Source: Acidobacteriota bacterium
GTDB lineage: Bacteria; Acidobacteriota; Terriglobia; Bryobacterales; Bryobacteraceae
Reading direction: 5' to 3'
DNA: 64,000 nucleotides
Assembly: GCA_026394055.1 (NCBI GenBank)
Contig: JAPKYZ010000107.1
Coordinates: 85,701-149,700, forward strand
Shown here piece by piece: positions 33,920 to 43,146 of this stretch. Each line of letters begins with the position of its first letter. The stretch's first letter is position 1. The notes under the pieces are model-generated. The model worked only from the letters and a program-made list of their open reading frames with translations, ran no database searches and was not told the DNA's origin. Both the position numbers and the translations under genes were made by a program.

Positions 33920-35019
33920 GCGGGCGGCTCATCCACGGGGCCGGTCAGCAGCTTCTCCAGGCGCCGCAGGGCGTCGGGGTCACCCATCACGATCAAGTGA
34001 TCCCCGACACTGATGGGCTGCGTGGGGTCCGGGTTGACGATCATTTGCCCGGAGGCGCGGCGGATGGCCAGGACGCTGATGCCCAGGTCTTGCCGGAGTT
34101 GTTTGAGCTCCCGCAGGGACTTGGAGACAAACTCGCTGCCGGGCCCCACCAGCACCTGCTCCATGATGACGTTCATGTCGCCACCGCGCGTCGTAAAGTC
34201 GAGAAACTGGCGGACGTGCGGCTTCATCACGAACTGGGCCAGCCGCGCGCCGGTGGCATAGTAGGGCGCAAACGCCATGTCGGCGCCGGCGCGGCGCATC
34301 TTCTGTTCGGACTCTTCTTCGTTGACGCGCGTCGACACCAGCATGTTGGCGTTGAGCTGCTTGGCCGAAAGCGTCAGGAACAGATTGTCGGAATCGGAGG
34401 CCAGGGCGCAGATGATGCCGCGTGCGCGCTCAATGCCGACGCTGCGGAGGGTCTCGTCGCGGGTGGCGTCGGCATGGACGGCGATCATGCCGTCGTGCAT
34501 GGCCCACTCGGTGCGGTCCTCATGCGAGTCCACCACGATAAAGGGGACGCCCAGCTTTTGCAGCTCCCGCGCGGCGCCGCGGCCGACGCGGCCGAAGCCG
34601 CAAATGATCACGTGATCTTTGAGTGAGTCGATCATTTTCTTCATCCGCCGTTTGCGGAACACCTCGTCCAGTTGCAGCTCAAAGGCCGTGGAGGTCATGA
34701 CGCCCACGGCAAACAGCAGTGAGCCGGAGCCCAGCAGCATATAGCCCGTATTGAAGATCCGCGCCGCCGGCCCCAGCGGCCGGGGCTCACCATAGCCGAT
34801 CGTGGTGATGGTCATGATGGCCAGATACAGCGCATCAATCAGCGAATAGCCGGCCAGCACCATGTAGCCGGTGACCCCAAAGGCCACCACCGCCGATACC
34901 AGCGCGCTCAAGATGGCGACACGCCGCCAGACCAATCCAAACGGGGCCTCGCGCTTGATCGACTGCGCCAGCCGCGCCAGCGTCTCGCGCCGCAGGCCCG
35001 CTGTTGACCCGGTTTCCAT
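33916..35019 (-). CDS. Two-helix K+ channel with RCK (TrkA-N/TrkA-C) domains
   Basis: 367 residues. Two membrane helices frame a pore loop with the selectivity filter TIGYG (in TITTIGYGEPRP, about residue 73). The cytoplasmic part starts with the RCK Rossmann fold (HVIICGFGRVGRGAARELQKLG) and ends in a TrkA-C domain (GPGSEFVSKSLREL to VGDHLIVMGDPDAL). It is a potassium channel gated by a nucleotide or cation bound at the RCK ring. Its ATG overlaps the SpoIIE phosphatase stop by one base and its stop overlaps nnr, so it is in the middle of an operon. Confidence 0.92.
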   Translation of the reverse strand: METGSTAGLRRETLARLAQSIKREAPFGLVWRRVAILSALVSAVVAFGVTGYMVLAGYSLIDALYLAIMTITTIGYGEPRPLGPAARIFNTGYMLLGSGSLLFAVGVMTSTAFELQLDEVFRKRRMKKMIDSLKDHVIICGFGRVGRGAARELQKLGVPFIVVDSHEDRTEWAMHDGMIAVHADATRDETLRSVGIERARGIICALASDSDNLFLTLSAKQLNANMLVSTRVNEEESEQKMRRAGADMAFAPYYATGARLAQFVMKPHVRQFLDFTTRGGDMNVIMEQVLVGPGSEFVSKSLRELKQLRQDLGISVLAIRRASGQMIVNPDPTQPISVGDHLIVMGDPDALRRLEKLLTGPVDEPPA

Positions 35020-37010
35020 TAGAGACAGCGTGCCACCAACAGAGTCATGTCGTCCTGCAGTTCGGGTGAGCCCGTCCAGCGTTCGACCGCGTCGATGATC
35101 ATCTCCAGGATCTCTTCGTCCGACTTAGTGGCGTTCTTCACCAGCAGCTCGGTCAGCCGGTCCTCGCCGTACATCTCACCATATTCGTTCTCCGGCTCAG
35201 AGATGCCGTCGGTGTAGAAGACCAGCAGGTCGCCGGACTCCATCACAATCTGGCTTTCCCCGTAACGGGCGAACGGGAAGGCGCCGATCACCATGCCATC
35301 CACTTCGAGACGAATCGCTTCGCCGCGCCGGATCAAAATGGGCTGGAGATGCCCGGCATTGGTGTACCGCAAAACGCTGGTGGCTTCGTTGAAGACGCCG
35401 AACACGAAGGTGGCGAACTTCTCGGGCGGCGTATTGGCGTAGAGGTGCTGGTTCAGCAGCGAGGTGATTTTCGAGGTGGAGATGTCGCACAGAAACTCAC
35501 CGCCCGCCGCCTGCGCGGATGAAGCCTGCTCGATGCAGGTCTTGATCTGCGTGCGGAAGCTGGATTGAATGGTGGCCATCAACAGGGCGGCCGAGATCCC
35601 CTTGCCCGCCACATCCCCCAGCGCCAAGGCCAGCTGATCGGAGGCGACGCGCTGGTAATCGTAATAGTCGCCGGAGACCATCCGGGCGGGCTTGTAGAGC
35701 GCGGTCAGCTTGAGCTTCGGAGACTCCGGTACTTGCCGCGGGTAGAGCTGCTTCTGGATTTCGCGCGCGATCTCGAGCTCGGCCTCGTAGCGCTCCTTTT
35801 CCTTGGCCACTTGCAGCAACTGCTCGACGCGCTCGGTCATGCTGTTAAAGCTGGCGCCCAGCTGGGCCAACTGGTCCTTGCCCTTGAGCCGGATGCGGTG
35901 GGAGAAATCGCCTTCCTTGACCCGCTCCGTCCCTTCGTAGAGGTCGTGCACGGTGTTGGTGATCGACCGCGTCAACGACACCCCTACGATCAAGGCCACC
36001 GTCTCGATCACCAGGAACAGCACACCGAAGGCGTAAATCAGGATCAAGGCCCAATTGGAATCCCAGTCTGCCTTCTGCGACAGCAGCACGCGTCCCACAG
36101 CCGAGATGCGGGTGCGGACGGAAAACAGCGCAGGCATTTGTGAGCCGGGGCTATCGAAGCTGGAGATCTGGGTGGGAGACGCCCACAGCACCTCCAAATC
36201 CCAACTGCTGACCGCCGCGGGCACCTGCCCCGCCGGGGCAGGCACGGGGGCCCCGTTCACCAGCAAGGACGGATTGCGCTTCTTGGGTGTCGTGATCGCC
36301 TTGACGCCCTCTTGCGGGAACGTCACCACGGACACGCTGCCCAACTGCGGTACCAGCCCGGAGAGAAAGTCGCGCGTCATCGGGACGGCGATCATAATCC
36401 GGCCGCGGTCGCTGGATACGTTCACCCAGCCGTGGATCTCGCCGTTGATCGAGACCAGACCCGTCGCATCCTTCCAGCTCTCGGGCGGTAACTGCACGGT
36501 GGAATCTTCGGGATAGGTATGGCGAGCCGGGTCGGTGAGGACGATGCGGAGGTCCGGGAAGTTCTCCGACAAGAACGCGCCAATTTGTTTGACGCGTTCC
36601 ACCCGGCGGCCCGGCGGTTCGCGCAGGATGAACCCGGCCGTGCCTTTCAGCGATTCCATGCGCCGGTTGAATTCACTGGTGATCAGGTAGACCGCCACCT
36701 GCCCCGACATCGCCCATAACGCCAGCAGCGTCAGCGTCGCGATCAACAGAATCGGCACCAGGCCAATGAACACATAGGTGACGATCAGCCGGTTGCGCAG
36801 CCGCCAGATGGAATGCCGGATCGCCTTCAGGATCAGCTTGGCGCCCAGGACGACGCCCGAGATGGTGGCGACGAAGCCCACAACGTTGCGGAGCCACTCG
36901 GGGCCGCCAAAGTTGAACAGCAGGCTGTTCACCAGCAGCGCCACGAACAAAACCTGGCCCCAGCGGCCCAGCCAGTCCCACAAGCGCTGGATGTCTTTCA
37001 TGAACTTCAT
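35019..37010 (-). CDS. Membrane-bound SpoIIE/RsbU-type serine phosphatase with HAMP domain
   Basis: 663 residues from ATG 37008-37010 (MKFMKDI); a second Met three codons later is possible. The N-terminus has two hydrophobic stretches (VLFVALLVNSLLFNFGG and VTYVFIGLVPILLIATLTLLA), then a periplasmic sensor region, a third membrane segment (NWALILIYAFGVLFLVIETVAL) and a HAMP domain (SLTRSITNTVHDLYEGTERV). The C-terminal PP2C/SpoIIE phosphatase contains VSGDYYDYQRVASDQLALAL and GDVAGKGISAALLMA, which hold the metal-binding aspartates. Such proteins dephosphorylate anti-sigma-factor antagonists in partner-switching stress pathways; no such partner is adjacent. Confidence 0.9.
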   Translation of the reverse strand: MKFMKDIQRLWDWLGRWGQVLFVALLVNSLLFNFGGPEWLRNVVGFVATISGVVLGAKLILKAIRHSIWRLRNRLIVTYVFIGLVPILLIATLTLLALWAMSGQVAVYLITSEFNRRMESLKGTAGFILREPPGRRVERVKQIGAFLSENFPDLRIVLTDPARHTYPEDSTVQLPPESWKDATGLVSINGEIHGWVNVSSDRGRIMIAVPMTRDFLSGLVPQLGSVSVVTFPQEGVKAITTPKKRNPSLLVNGAPVPAPAGQVPAAVSSWDLEVLWASPTQISSFDSPGSQMPALFSVRTRISAVGRVLLSQKADWDSNWALILIYAFGVLFLVIETVALIVGVSLTRSITNTVHDLYEGTERVKEGDFSHRIRLKGKDQLAQLGASFNSMTERVEQLLQVAKEKERYEAELEIAREIQKQLYPRQVPESPKLKLTALYKPARMVSGDYYDYQRVASDQLALALGDVAGKGISAALLMATIQSSFRTQIKTCIEQASSAQAAGGEFLCDISTSKITSLLNQHLYANTPPEKFATFVFGVFNEATSVLRYTNAGHLQPILIRRGEAIRLEVDGMVIGAFPFARYGESQIVMESGDLLVFYTDGISEPENEYGEMYGEDRLTELLVKNATKSDEEILEMIIDAVERWTGSPELQDDMTLLVARCL

Positions 37011-37027
37011 CCGTCGTTCAATCCTAC

Positions 37028-37843
37028 TTAGGTGCGCGAGCGCGCAATCGAAGGCGTCAGCCGCTGCTCGTCGGGCAAATCTTTCTCCGGCTCCAGGCAA
37101 ACCTTCGTCAAGCCGTCGCGCAGCAGGTCGAAGGCGGTGGTGGTGTCATCGGCAAAGTGGAACAGCTCCAGGTCCGCCGGGCTGATTAGACCGTACCGGC
37201 TGAGCGCCTCAAAATTGATGACCTCTTTCCAAAAACTGGAGCCATACAGGATGATGATCAGCTGCTTTTCCAACTTCCGCGTCTGCGCCAGCGTCAGCAG
37301 CTCAAACATCTCATCGAAGGTGCCAAAGCCCCCTGGAAACACCACCAGCGCCTTGGCCATGTAGGCAAACCAGAACTTCCGCATGAAGAAGTAGTTGAAC
37401 TCAAAACTGAGCTCCGGTGTCAGGTACGGGTTGGGGTACTGCTCAAAGGGCAGCGCGATGTTCAGGCCCATGGTCTTGCCACCGGCATCGGCCGCGCCGC
37501 GATTGGCCGCTTCCATGATGCCCGGGCCGCCGCCGGTGGTGACGACGAAGCGCCGCGTGGTGTTGGCCAAACCATCGGACCACTCCGTTACTTGCTTGGC
37601 CAGCTCTCGCGCCTCATCGTAGTAGCGAGCCAGCGGGTGTGGTGCGCCGTCCGGCAATTTGCTTTCGCCATCAATGCGCGCTGAGCCGAAGAACACAATC
37701 GTGTCGTGGATCTTCTCGCGCCGGAACTGGCTGAGCGGATAGGTGTACTCCGACAGGATCCGGACGGACCGGGCCTCGGAGGTAGCCAGAAACTTCTCGT
37801 TCTTGTAAGCCAGCGGGTGGCGCGGACCGTGTTCTCGACTCAT
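37028..37843 (-). CDS. LOG-family (TIGR00730) nucleotide-binding protein
   Basis: 271 residues, larger than plain cytokinin-activating LOG proteins. The two family signatures are GGGPGIMEAANRGA (residues about 104-117) and PGGFGTFDEMFELL. The fold hydrolyses the phosphoribosyl group of nucleotide 5'-monophosphates, so the role may be nucleotide salvage or housekeeping; cytokinin production is not implied. It lies 17 bases downstream of lpxD on the same strand and 17 bases upstream of the phosphatase gene. Confidence 0.88.
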   Translation of the reverse strand: MSREHGPRHPLAYKNEKFLATSEARSVRILSEYTYPLSQFRREKIHDTIVFFGSARIDGESKLPDGAPHPLARYYDEARELAKQVTEWSDGLANTTRRFVVTTGGGPGIMEAANRGAADAGGKTMGLNIALPFEQYPNPYLTPELSFEFNYFFMRKFWFAYMAKALVVFPGGFGTFDEMFELLTLAQTRKLEKQLIIILYGSSFWKEVINFEALSRYGLISPADLELFHFADDTTTAFDLLRDGLTKVCLEPEKDLPDEQRLTPSIARSRT

Positions 37844-37859
37844 GTGTTGGCAGTGTCCG

Positions 37860-38891
37860 TCATGTACTCGACTTGTCCCCGGCCGGCAGACGTTTTTCCA
37901 ATTCTCGCACTCGTCTTACCAGCTCGCCTAACTTCTGGAATGCCGTGGCGGCACGCAACCATTCCCGGACATCGAAGGCGGGCGAGCCGGACACGATCGC
38001 TCCGGCGGGCACTTCATGGCCAATACCGGATTGCGCGTAGACGATGGCGTTGTCGTTGATGGTGACGTGTCCGGCCACGCCTACTTGACCGGCCAGCAGC
38101 ACGTTCTTCTTCAAAATAGTGGACCCGGCCAAGCCCACCTGGCCGCACAGAATGTTGTCTTCGCCCACTTCGCAGGCATGGCCGATCTGGACCAGCGAAT
38201 CGATGCGCGCGCCACGGCGGATGCGGGTTTCGCCCATGGTGGCGCGGTCGACCGACGTAAGCGACTGGATCTCGACATCGTCCTCGATCACCACCACACC
38301 CGATTGCACAATCTTCTGGTGCCGGCCCTGGTTGTCCTTGGCAAACCCAAAGCCATCGCCACCGATCACCACGCCGTTTTGCAGCACCACGCGGTGCCCG
38401 ATCTGGCAGAACTCGCGGATGGAGACATTGGAGTGGCACAGGAAATCATCGCCCACGGTGACGCCCTCATAGAGCGTGACGTGCGGATGGATCACTGCGC
38501 CCGATCCGATGCGGCAGTGTTCCCCGATGGCGACGAACGGCCCAATCGAGGCGCCTTCGCCCACCGTGGCCGATGGGGCGATGTAGGCCAGGGGATGGAT
38601 GCCCGGTGCGGGCCGCGGCGGTTGATAGAACAGCGCCAAGGCGCGCGAGAAGTCGAGATAGGGGTTCGAGGAAAGCAGGCACGCAATGCCGTCGATCGGG
38701 TCCTTGGTGATGATGGCCGAAGCGCGCGTGGACTTCACCTTGTGGGCGTACTTGGGGTTGGCCAGAAACGTCAACTGCCCCGGCCCGGCCTGCTCCATGC
38801 CGGAGAGTGAATGAATGGCGATGGCGCCGTCACCGGTGGTGGAACAGCCCAGACGGGCGGCAATTTCGGCAAGCGTTAGGCTGACGGGCAT
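37860..38891 (-). CDS. lpxD: UDP-3-O-acylglucosamine N-acyltransferase (intact copy)
   Basis: 343 residues from ATG 38889-38891 (MPVSLTLAEIAARLG), which suits the family start; an in-frame GTG upstream would add a TIGAV repeat. The N-terminal domain (LTFLANPKYAHKVKSTRASAI) binds uridine. The beta helix includes GDGFGFAKDNQGRHQKI and the catalytic region DSLVQIGHACEVGED. The C-terminal helix reads LGELVRRVRELEKRL. LpxD N-acylates UDP-3-O-acylglucosamine, the third step of lipid A synthesis. It is the only undamaged lpxD in the window. Confidence 0.92.
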   Translation of the reverse strand: MPVSLTLAEIAARLGCSTTGDGAIAIHSLSGMEQAGPGQLTFLANPKYAHKVKSTRASAIITKDPIDGIACLLSSNPYLDFSRALALFYQPPRPAPGIHPLAYIAPSATVGEGASIGPFVAIGEHCRIGSGAVIHPHVTLYEGVTVGDDFLCHSNVSIREFCQIGHRVVLQNGVVIGGDGFGFAKDNQGRHQKIVQSGVVVIEDDVEIQSLTSVDRATMGETRIRRGARIDSLVQIGHACEVGEDNILCGQVGLAGSTILKKNVLLAGQVGVAGHVTINDNAIVYAQSGIGHEVPAGAIVSGSPAFDVREWLRAATAFQKLGELVRRVRELEKRLPAGDKSST

Positions 38892-38897
38892 CACGGC

Positions 38898-38942
38898 TCC
38901 AATGGTCACAGCACCAATTGTCACAGTACCGATTGTCGAACA
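38898..38942. repeat. Three tandem 15-bp units just upstream of lpxD
   Basis: Units at 38898-38912, 38913-38927 and 38928-38942 share the core CCAATTGTCACAG with changes (ATGGTC, ATTGTC, GATTGTC). On the minus strand each unit encodes a pentapeptide of the form TIGAV or TIGTV in phase with lpxD. They end three to four bases before the ATG chosen for lpxD. Confidence 0.6.
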
Positions 38943-38963
38943 AAGGGAGTGCCAGGCGGGCGG

Positions 38964-39269
38964 CTACCCGCGCCAGTTGGCCGCGCAGGCATCAGAGCAC
39001 AGGAACGCGTCCGTGCCCTTCACCTTCGGGGCCGATTGCACCGGGGCATAGGTGCCGCACACGGCGCACTTGCGCAGTTCCGCGCCCTTGGTGGGGCCAG
39101 CGCCGCGGCTACTCGACCCTGTGCCTGTCCCTGGCCCTGCACCGGCCGCCGCGCTGGTGGCCGAATCCTGGGTGGCCTCCTGGAACAAGCGTCCCATCGT
39201 GCTCAAGATCAGCTTCACCACCGACAGCACGAAGATGCTGGCCAACATTATGAGAGCGGCTCGGATCAT
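38964..39269 (-). CDS. Small membrane-anchored zinc-finger protein (PP0621-like)
   Basis: 101 residues from ATG 39267-39269. An N-terminal membrane segment (MIRAALIMLASIFVLSVVKL) is followed by a Gly/Ser/Ala-rich linker and a C-terminal zinc knuckle: CAVCGTYAP and CSDACAANW, spaced so that four Cys can bind one Zn. This layout is that of the PP0621/MYND-like small proteins of unknown function. It is the first gene of the long minus-strand operon with lpxD, LOG, phosphatase, channel, nnr and tsaE, with a 72-base gap to lpxD. Confidence 0.72.
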   Translation of the reverse strand: MIRAALIMLASIFVLSVVKLILSTMGRLFQEATQDSATSAAAGAGPGTGTGSSSRGAGPTKGAELRKCAVCGTYAPVQSAPKVKGTDAFLCSDACAANWRG

Positions 39270-39365
39270 AGGGGGTTAGAGGGTCACAGCGGCGCGGTAA
39301 CCGCGCTGTCTCCATTATGGGGCTTGGCCGCCCGATTGCGGCACGGCTGACCACCAAAAGCAAAA

Positions 39366-39390
39366 GGCGCCTCCCGATCCGGGAAGCGCC
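39366..39390 (-). terminator. Intrinsic terminator after the TPR gene
   Basis: GGCGC-C-TCCCG, loop ATC, CGGGA-A-GCGCC forms a stem with one mismatch. On the minus strand it is followed by CTTTTGCTTTT, a U-rich tract. It lies 30 bases beyond the stop of the minus-strand TPR gene at 39420 and should end that transcript. Confidence 0.7.
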
Positions 39391-39419
39391 CTCTTGTGCA
39401 ATTGCGGCTGCGGCCGGAA

Positions 39420-40589
39420 CTACTGCTTCTTCTTAGTCGTGGCCGGAGCGCCCTTCTTGGGCTGGTTCTTCGGCGCATCCGGGTTGACGTAGGTGGTATC
39501 CACCTTGCCGCCCATGGTGGAGATCATGCCCTTGGCCGATTCCGCCATCGGACCATCCGGCTTCAGCGACAGGTACTTTTCGAAGGACTCACGCGTGCCG
39601 GGAGGGAACGTCATGCTGCCGTCGGCGTTCACCTTGGCCTGGCCGGTGAGGAAGATGCCGTACTGGTAGTGCGCATCGGCGTAGTTGGGGTCCAGCTCAA
39701 TGGCCTTCTTGAAGGCCGAGCCAGCGGGCTCATTCTGCCCGGTGTTCACCAGGATGGCGCCCAGATTGTAGTAGTACTTGCCCGCGCCCGCGGCGTCCAG
39801 AGCGGCCGCCTTGCCCAGGTTGTCTTCGGCTTCCTTGAACTTCTTGGTGCGCGCCAGCGACAGGGCGTAGTTGTTGTAGTAGGCGGCATCATCCGGCTTC
39901 AATTCGATGGCTTTGGCGAACGTCTCCTGCGCCTTGCCCTCAGCTTCGTCCTTCTCGGCGCCGGTCTTGCTCTTGGCCAGGCCCACGTAGGCATCGGCCA
40001 GTTGGGCCCAGATGACGTGCTGCTTGGGGTCCATTTCACCCGCCTTGGTGAAGCTTTCGACCGCGCCCGTCCAATTCTGAGACTTCAACGCTTCCATGCC
40101 GCCGTTGAAAGCGTCGTTGAGCGCCTTGTTCTTGGCCATGGCGGCCGAGCGCTCTTTCATCTGCTTTTCGATCGCGGCCTTTTGCTCCGGCGACATGTCG
40201 CGCTTCATTTCTTCGGTCATCTGACCGGACGAAGCGGCGGCTTGCATCGCCTTCTGCTTGGCGGCCATCTGCTGCAGGTCGAAGTTGATGGCCGTCGGGT
40301 CGCCCAAACGGGTGCGGACGCCAGAGACCTGATCGACCACTTTGCCCGCGATTTCGCACTTGATCACGTAGGTGCCCAGCGGCAGGCCGGCGTGGAACCA
40401 GTGGCCCTTCTTGTCGCTCTTGGTTTTGTAGTTGCCCTTAATATCGGTGCGCTCGATCAGGACGATGGCGTCCTTCAAGGGTTTGCCATCTTCTCCTTTC
40501 ACGTCTCCTTCAAGAGAAGACGTCTGCGCCCATGCGCCCAAAGCGCCGAACATCAACAACAAGGTGGAGTATCCGAGTCTCCGGAACAT
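39420..40589 (-). CDS. Exported TPR protein with carboxypeptidase-regulatory domain
   Basis: 389 residues from ATG 40587-40589 with a strong ribosome site (GGAGGTTGTTC). The signal peptide MFRRLGYSTLLLMFGALGAWAQ is followed by a CarboxypepD_reg-like domain (GDVKGEDGKPLKDAIVLIER to VIKCEIAGKVV). A charged helical spacer comes next, then about five TPRs (WTGAVESFTKAGEMDPKQ, AAYYNNYALSLARTKKFKEA, YYYNLGAILVNTGQNEPA). The C-terminal tail is Pro/Lys-rich. It is likely periplasmic or surface-exposed and protein-binding. A second, distinct TPR gene is divergent at 40912. Confidence 0.78.
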   Translation of the reverse strand: MFRRLGYSTLLLMFGALGAWAQTSSLEGDVKGEDGKPLKDAIVLIERTDIKGNYKTKSDKKGHWFHAGLPLGTYVIKCEIAGKVVDQVSGVRTRLGDPTAINFDLQQMAAKQKAMQAAASSGQMTEEMKRDMSPEQKAAIEKQMKERSAAMAKNKALNDAFNGGMEALKSQNWTGAVESFTKAGEMDPKQHVIWAQLADAYVGLAKSKTGAEKDEAEGKAQETFAKAIELKPDDAAYYNNYALSLARTKKFKEAEDNLGKAAALDAAGAGKYYYNLGAILVNTGQNEPAGSAFKKAIELDPNYADAHYQYGIFLTGQAKVNADGSMTFPPGTRESFEKYLSLKPDGPMAESAKGMISTMGGKVDTTYVNPDAPKNQPKKGAPATTKKKQ

Positions 40590-40911
40590 GAACAACCTCC
40601 CAAATGCGGTCATAGCTATCGCCAATTCCTTCTCAAGGTACTACATCTGGCCGGTGATCTCCACCGGGTAGACCGTGCTGGATAGAAGGACGCTCGCCTG
40701 CCCGGCGAAGTTTCCCACCGCGATTCGGCCGGCTCCGCGAAGTGCAAAATTCCGCGCTCCGCTTGGCGGCGGATCCGGTAGCGTCAAACCAAGGTGAAGC
40801 ACCGAGGGCAAATTGAGGGGAAGCTACCGCGGTTTTCGCCTTAGCCCGCCCTACCTCTTGTTGCAGGTTGTTGAATCCAAGCGCCCCGATGCTCCGTCTC
40901 ATATACTGAGA
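40590..40911. other. Gene-free 322-bp divergent promoter region
   Basis: Intergenic region between two divergently read TPR genes. I see no open gene here. It includes the candidate promoter elements for both genes, among them TATACT at 40902-40907, very close to the plus-strand start, and a GC-rich stretch from about 40690 to 40810 with no clear repeat. Confidence 0.5.
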
Positions 40912-41781
40912 ATGAGGTATCTGGTGTCCGCCCGACCGTTGATAACTATACTGTTTTCCTTTTCTTTAGCCCTGGCTGAGGAGACTCCGGAGGTCGCGCG
41001 CGCACAAAAGCAATACTCGCAGACCGATTACGACGGGGCACTCAGCACGCTGAACGCGGTGGCCAGCAAGTCCAGCGCCGAATGGCTGTTGATCGGGCAG
41101 AGCTGGTTTATGAAGACCGAGTTCAAGAAGGCCTCCGAGTCTTTAGAGAAGGCCGTCGCGGCGGCTCCCACGGATGCTGGCGCGTGGTTGTGGTTGGGGC
41201 GGGCCTATGGCCGCCGCGCCGAAACTTCGTCGATGCTCAGCGCTCCGGGCTTGGCCAATAAATGCCGCCAAGCGTTTGAAAAGTCAGTGGAGCTGAACCC
41301 CCGCAACCGCGAAGCCCTGAATGACTTGTTTGAGTATTACTTGCAGGCGCCGGGGTTCCTGGGCGGTGGCGAGTCCAAGGCCAAGGGGTTGATCGACAAG
41401 ATTGCCGCGCTCGACCCGGCGGAACGCCACTTTGCCGAAGCCCGGCTGGCGGAAAGCCACAAAGAATACGTAACCGCGGAATCGCAGTTGCGGCGGGCCA
41501 TGGAGTTGGCCCCCACGCAGATTGGCCGTGCGATCAACCTGGCGAAGTTCCTGGCCCGCCGCGGCCGGATCGCGGAAAGTGAAGTGACCTTTGCCAAGGC
41601 GGAGCAGATCAATCCGAACGACCCGACGCTGCTCTATGAGCGCGCCGCCACCTACATCGACGGCAAGCGCAATCTCACCATGGCCAAGGCGCTGCTGGAG
41701 CGCTACCTGAAAAGCCCGCTGACGCCCGACAATCCGCCGCGCGAACAAGCCCGGCGCCTGTTGGCCAAGGCCGGCGAGTAA
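40912..41781 (+). CDS. Exported TPR protein
   Basis: 289 residues from ATG 40912; GTG 40924 is an alternative and has GAGG six bases ahead of it. The start region (MRYLVSARPLITILFSFSLALA) is a Sec signal. It is followed by about five TPR units (EWLLIGQSWFMKTEFKKASE, AGAWLWLGRAYGRRAE, RFLARRGRIAESEV-like repeats). A periplasmic protein-interaction role is likely; substrate or partner unknown. TATACT at 40902-40907 lies only about five bases ahead of the ATG, so the 5' leader must be very short or the promoter lies further upstream. Confidence 0.7.
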   Translation: MRYLVSARPLITILFSFSLALAEETPEVARAQKQYSQTDYDGALSTLNAVASKSSAEWLLIGQSWFMKTEFKKASESLEKAVAAAPTDAGAWLWLGRAYGRRAETSSMLSAPGLANKCRQAFEKSVELNPRNREALNDLFEYYLQAPGFLGGGESKAKGLIDKIAALDPAERHFAEARLAESHKEYVTAESQLRRAMELAPTQIGRAINLAKFLARRGRIAESEVTFAKAEQINPNDPTLLYERAATYIDGKRNLTMAKALLERYLKSPLTPDNPPREQARRLLAKAGE

Positions 41782-41832
41782 CCGCGTCCGCCCGGATTCG
41801 CCCCATGAACTTCTGCCGGTGAGTATCCGCTT

Positions 41833-43041
41833 GTGAACATCAAGGAAACGCTCCGGTCCAGTTTGTTTGCCCTGCGCGCCAACCGCGTGCGGACCCTGCT
41901 GACCGGGCTGGGCCTGGTGATCGGCAACGCCAGCGTCATTCTGGTGGTGACCATTTCGCTGACCTCCACCGACTACATCCTGGCCCAGATCCGCGGCCTG
42001 GGCTCAAACGTCATCTGGGGCTACTACGAAGTGGGCACGCGCGACGCCGACGTGGCCGATGCCGATTTCGTCAAGCTGGCCGACATCGATGCTCTCCGCA
42101 AACAACTGGGTGACCGGATTGTCGCCGCCACCGCCGTCATGAATACCGGCGACCGTATGCTGATCGGCGGTCGCGAAGAAGACGTGCAAATTCTCGGTGC
42201 CGACGAGGACTACCCCAAGGTGCGCAATCTGGTGGTGCTGGCCGGGCGCATGCTCGATCAAAACGAGGTGTTGTTGCGCCAGAAGGTGGCCATGCTGACG
42301 CACAAGCTGGCCTTGCGCCTGTACGGCAGCCAGGCGGGCGCCATCGGCCAGACCATCAAGGTGAAAGGCATCGAGTTCACCGTCATCGGCACCTTCCGCG
42401 AACGGTCCGAGACGTTTGGCCAATCCGAATTGGGCGAGCGCACCGTGGTGATCCCGGTGAGCGTGGTCAAGTACTTCGTCCGCAATGAGCGGATCGACCC
42501 GTTCTACATCCAGGCCAAGCGCGCCGAAGACGTCCAACCGCTGACCGGCATCGTGCGCGCCATCATCGAAAGCCGCCACCGCCCCGGCGCCCGCTACTAC
42601 GTCGACAATCTGGGTGGCATTTTGGAAGCCGCCGAAAACATCGGCCTGATTCTCACCATTGTGCTGATTCTGGTGAGCGCCATCGCGCTGGTGATCTCAG
42701 GCATCGGCATTATGAACATCATGCTGGTGACCGTCACGGAGCGCACCAAAGAGATCGGCCTGCGGATGGCCGTTGGCGCCTCCAAGCGCGAGGTGATGGC
42801 CCAGTTTCTGGCCGAAGCGGTGCTGATCTCGGTGGGCGGCGGCATGATCGGCATCTTGTGCGGCTTGGCCGTCCCGCTGGGCGCTCGGATTGCGCTTGAT
42901 GGCGCGCTCGACATCCGGATCTCGGGCTGGAGCGTGGGTGTCGCCTTTGCGGTCTCGCTGCTGGTGGGCCTGATCTTTGGCCTGCTGCCCGCCCAGCGCG
43001 CCGCGCAATTGGCGCCCACCGAAGCTCTCCGCTACGAGTAG
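41833..43041 (+). CDS. MacB-type ABC transporter permease (FtsX/MacB family)
   Basis: 402 residues from GTG 41833. One N-terminal membrane helix (RTLLTGLGLVIGNASVILVVTI) and a large periplasmic domain (residues about 50-270) are followed by three C-terminal helices. The signature GIGIMNIMLVTVTERTKEIGLRMAVGASKREV is the MacB/FtsX family's. Full MacB also contains an N-terminal ATPase, which is absent here, so a separate ATPase would be needed; none is adjacent. Probably exports a peptide, lipoprotein or macrolide-like compound through a mechanotransmission step. Confidence 0.88.
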   Translation: MNIKETLRSSLFALRANRVRTLLTGLGLVIGNASVILVVTISLTSTDYILAQIRGLGSNVIWGYYEVGTRDADVADADFVKLADIDALRKQLGDRIVAATAVMNTGDRMLIGGREEDVQILGADEDYPKVRNLVVLAGRMLDQNEVLLRQKVAMLTHKLALRLYGSQAGAIGQTIKVKGIEFTVIGTFRERSETFGQSELGERTVVIPVSVVKYFVRNERIDPFYIQAKRAEDVQPLTGIVRAIIESRHRPGARYYVDNLGGILEAAENIGLILTIVLILVSAIALVISGIGIMNIMLVTVTERTKEIGLRMAVGASKREVMAQFLAEAVLISVGGGMIGILCGLAVPLGARIALDGALDIRISGWSVGVAFAVSLLVGLIFGLLPAQRAAQLAPTEALRYE

Positions 43042-43146
43042 CCCCAACGCGGATTGCGAGCGCCCGGCGAAAAATCGCCCGCTGTTAACTGATTGCAATC
43101 TCGGCGCAGTCTAATAGGAAGGTCGTCTCTTCATGCGGAGAATCCG

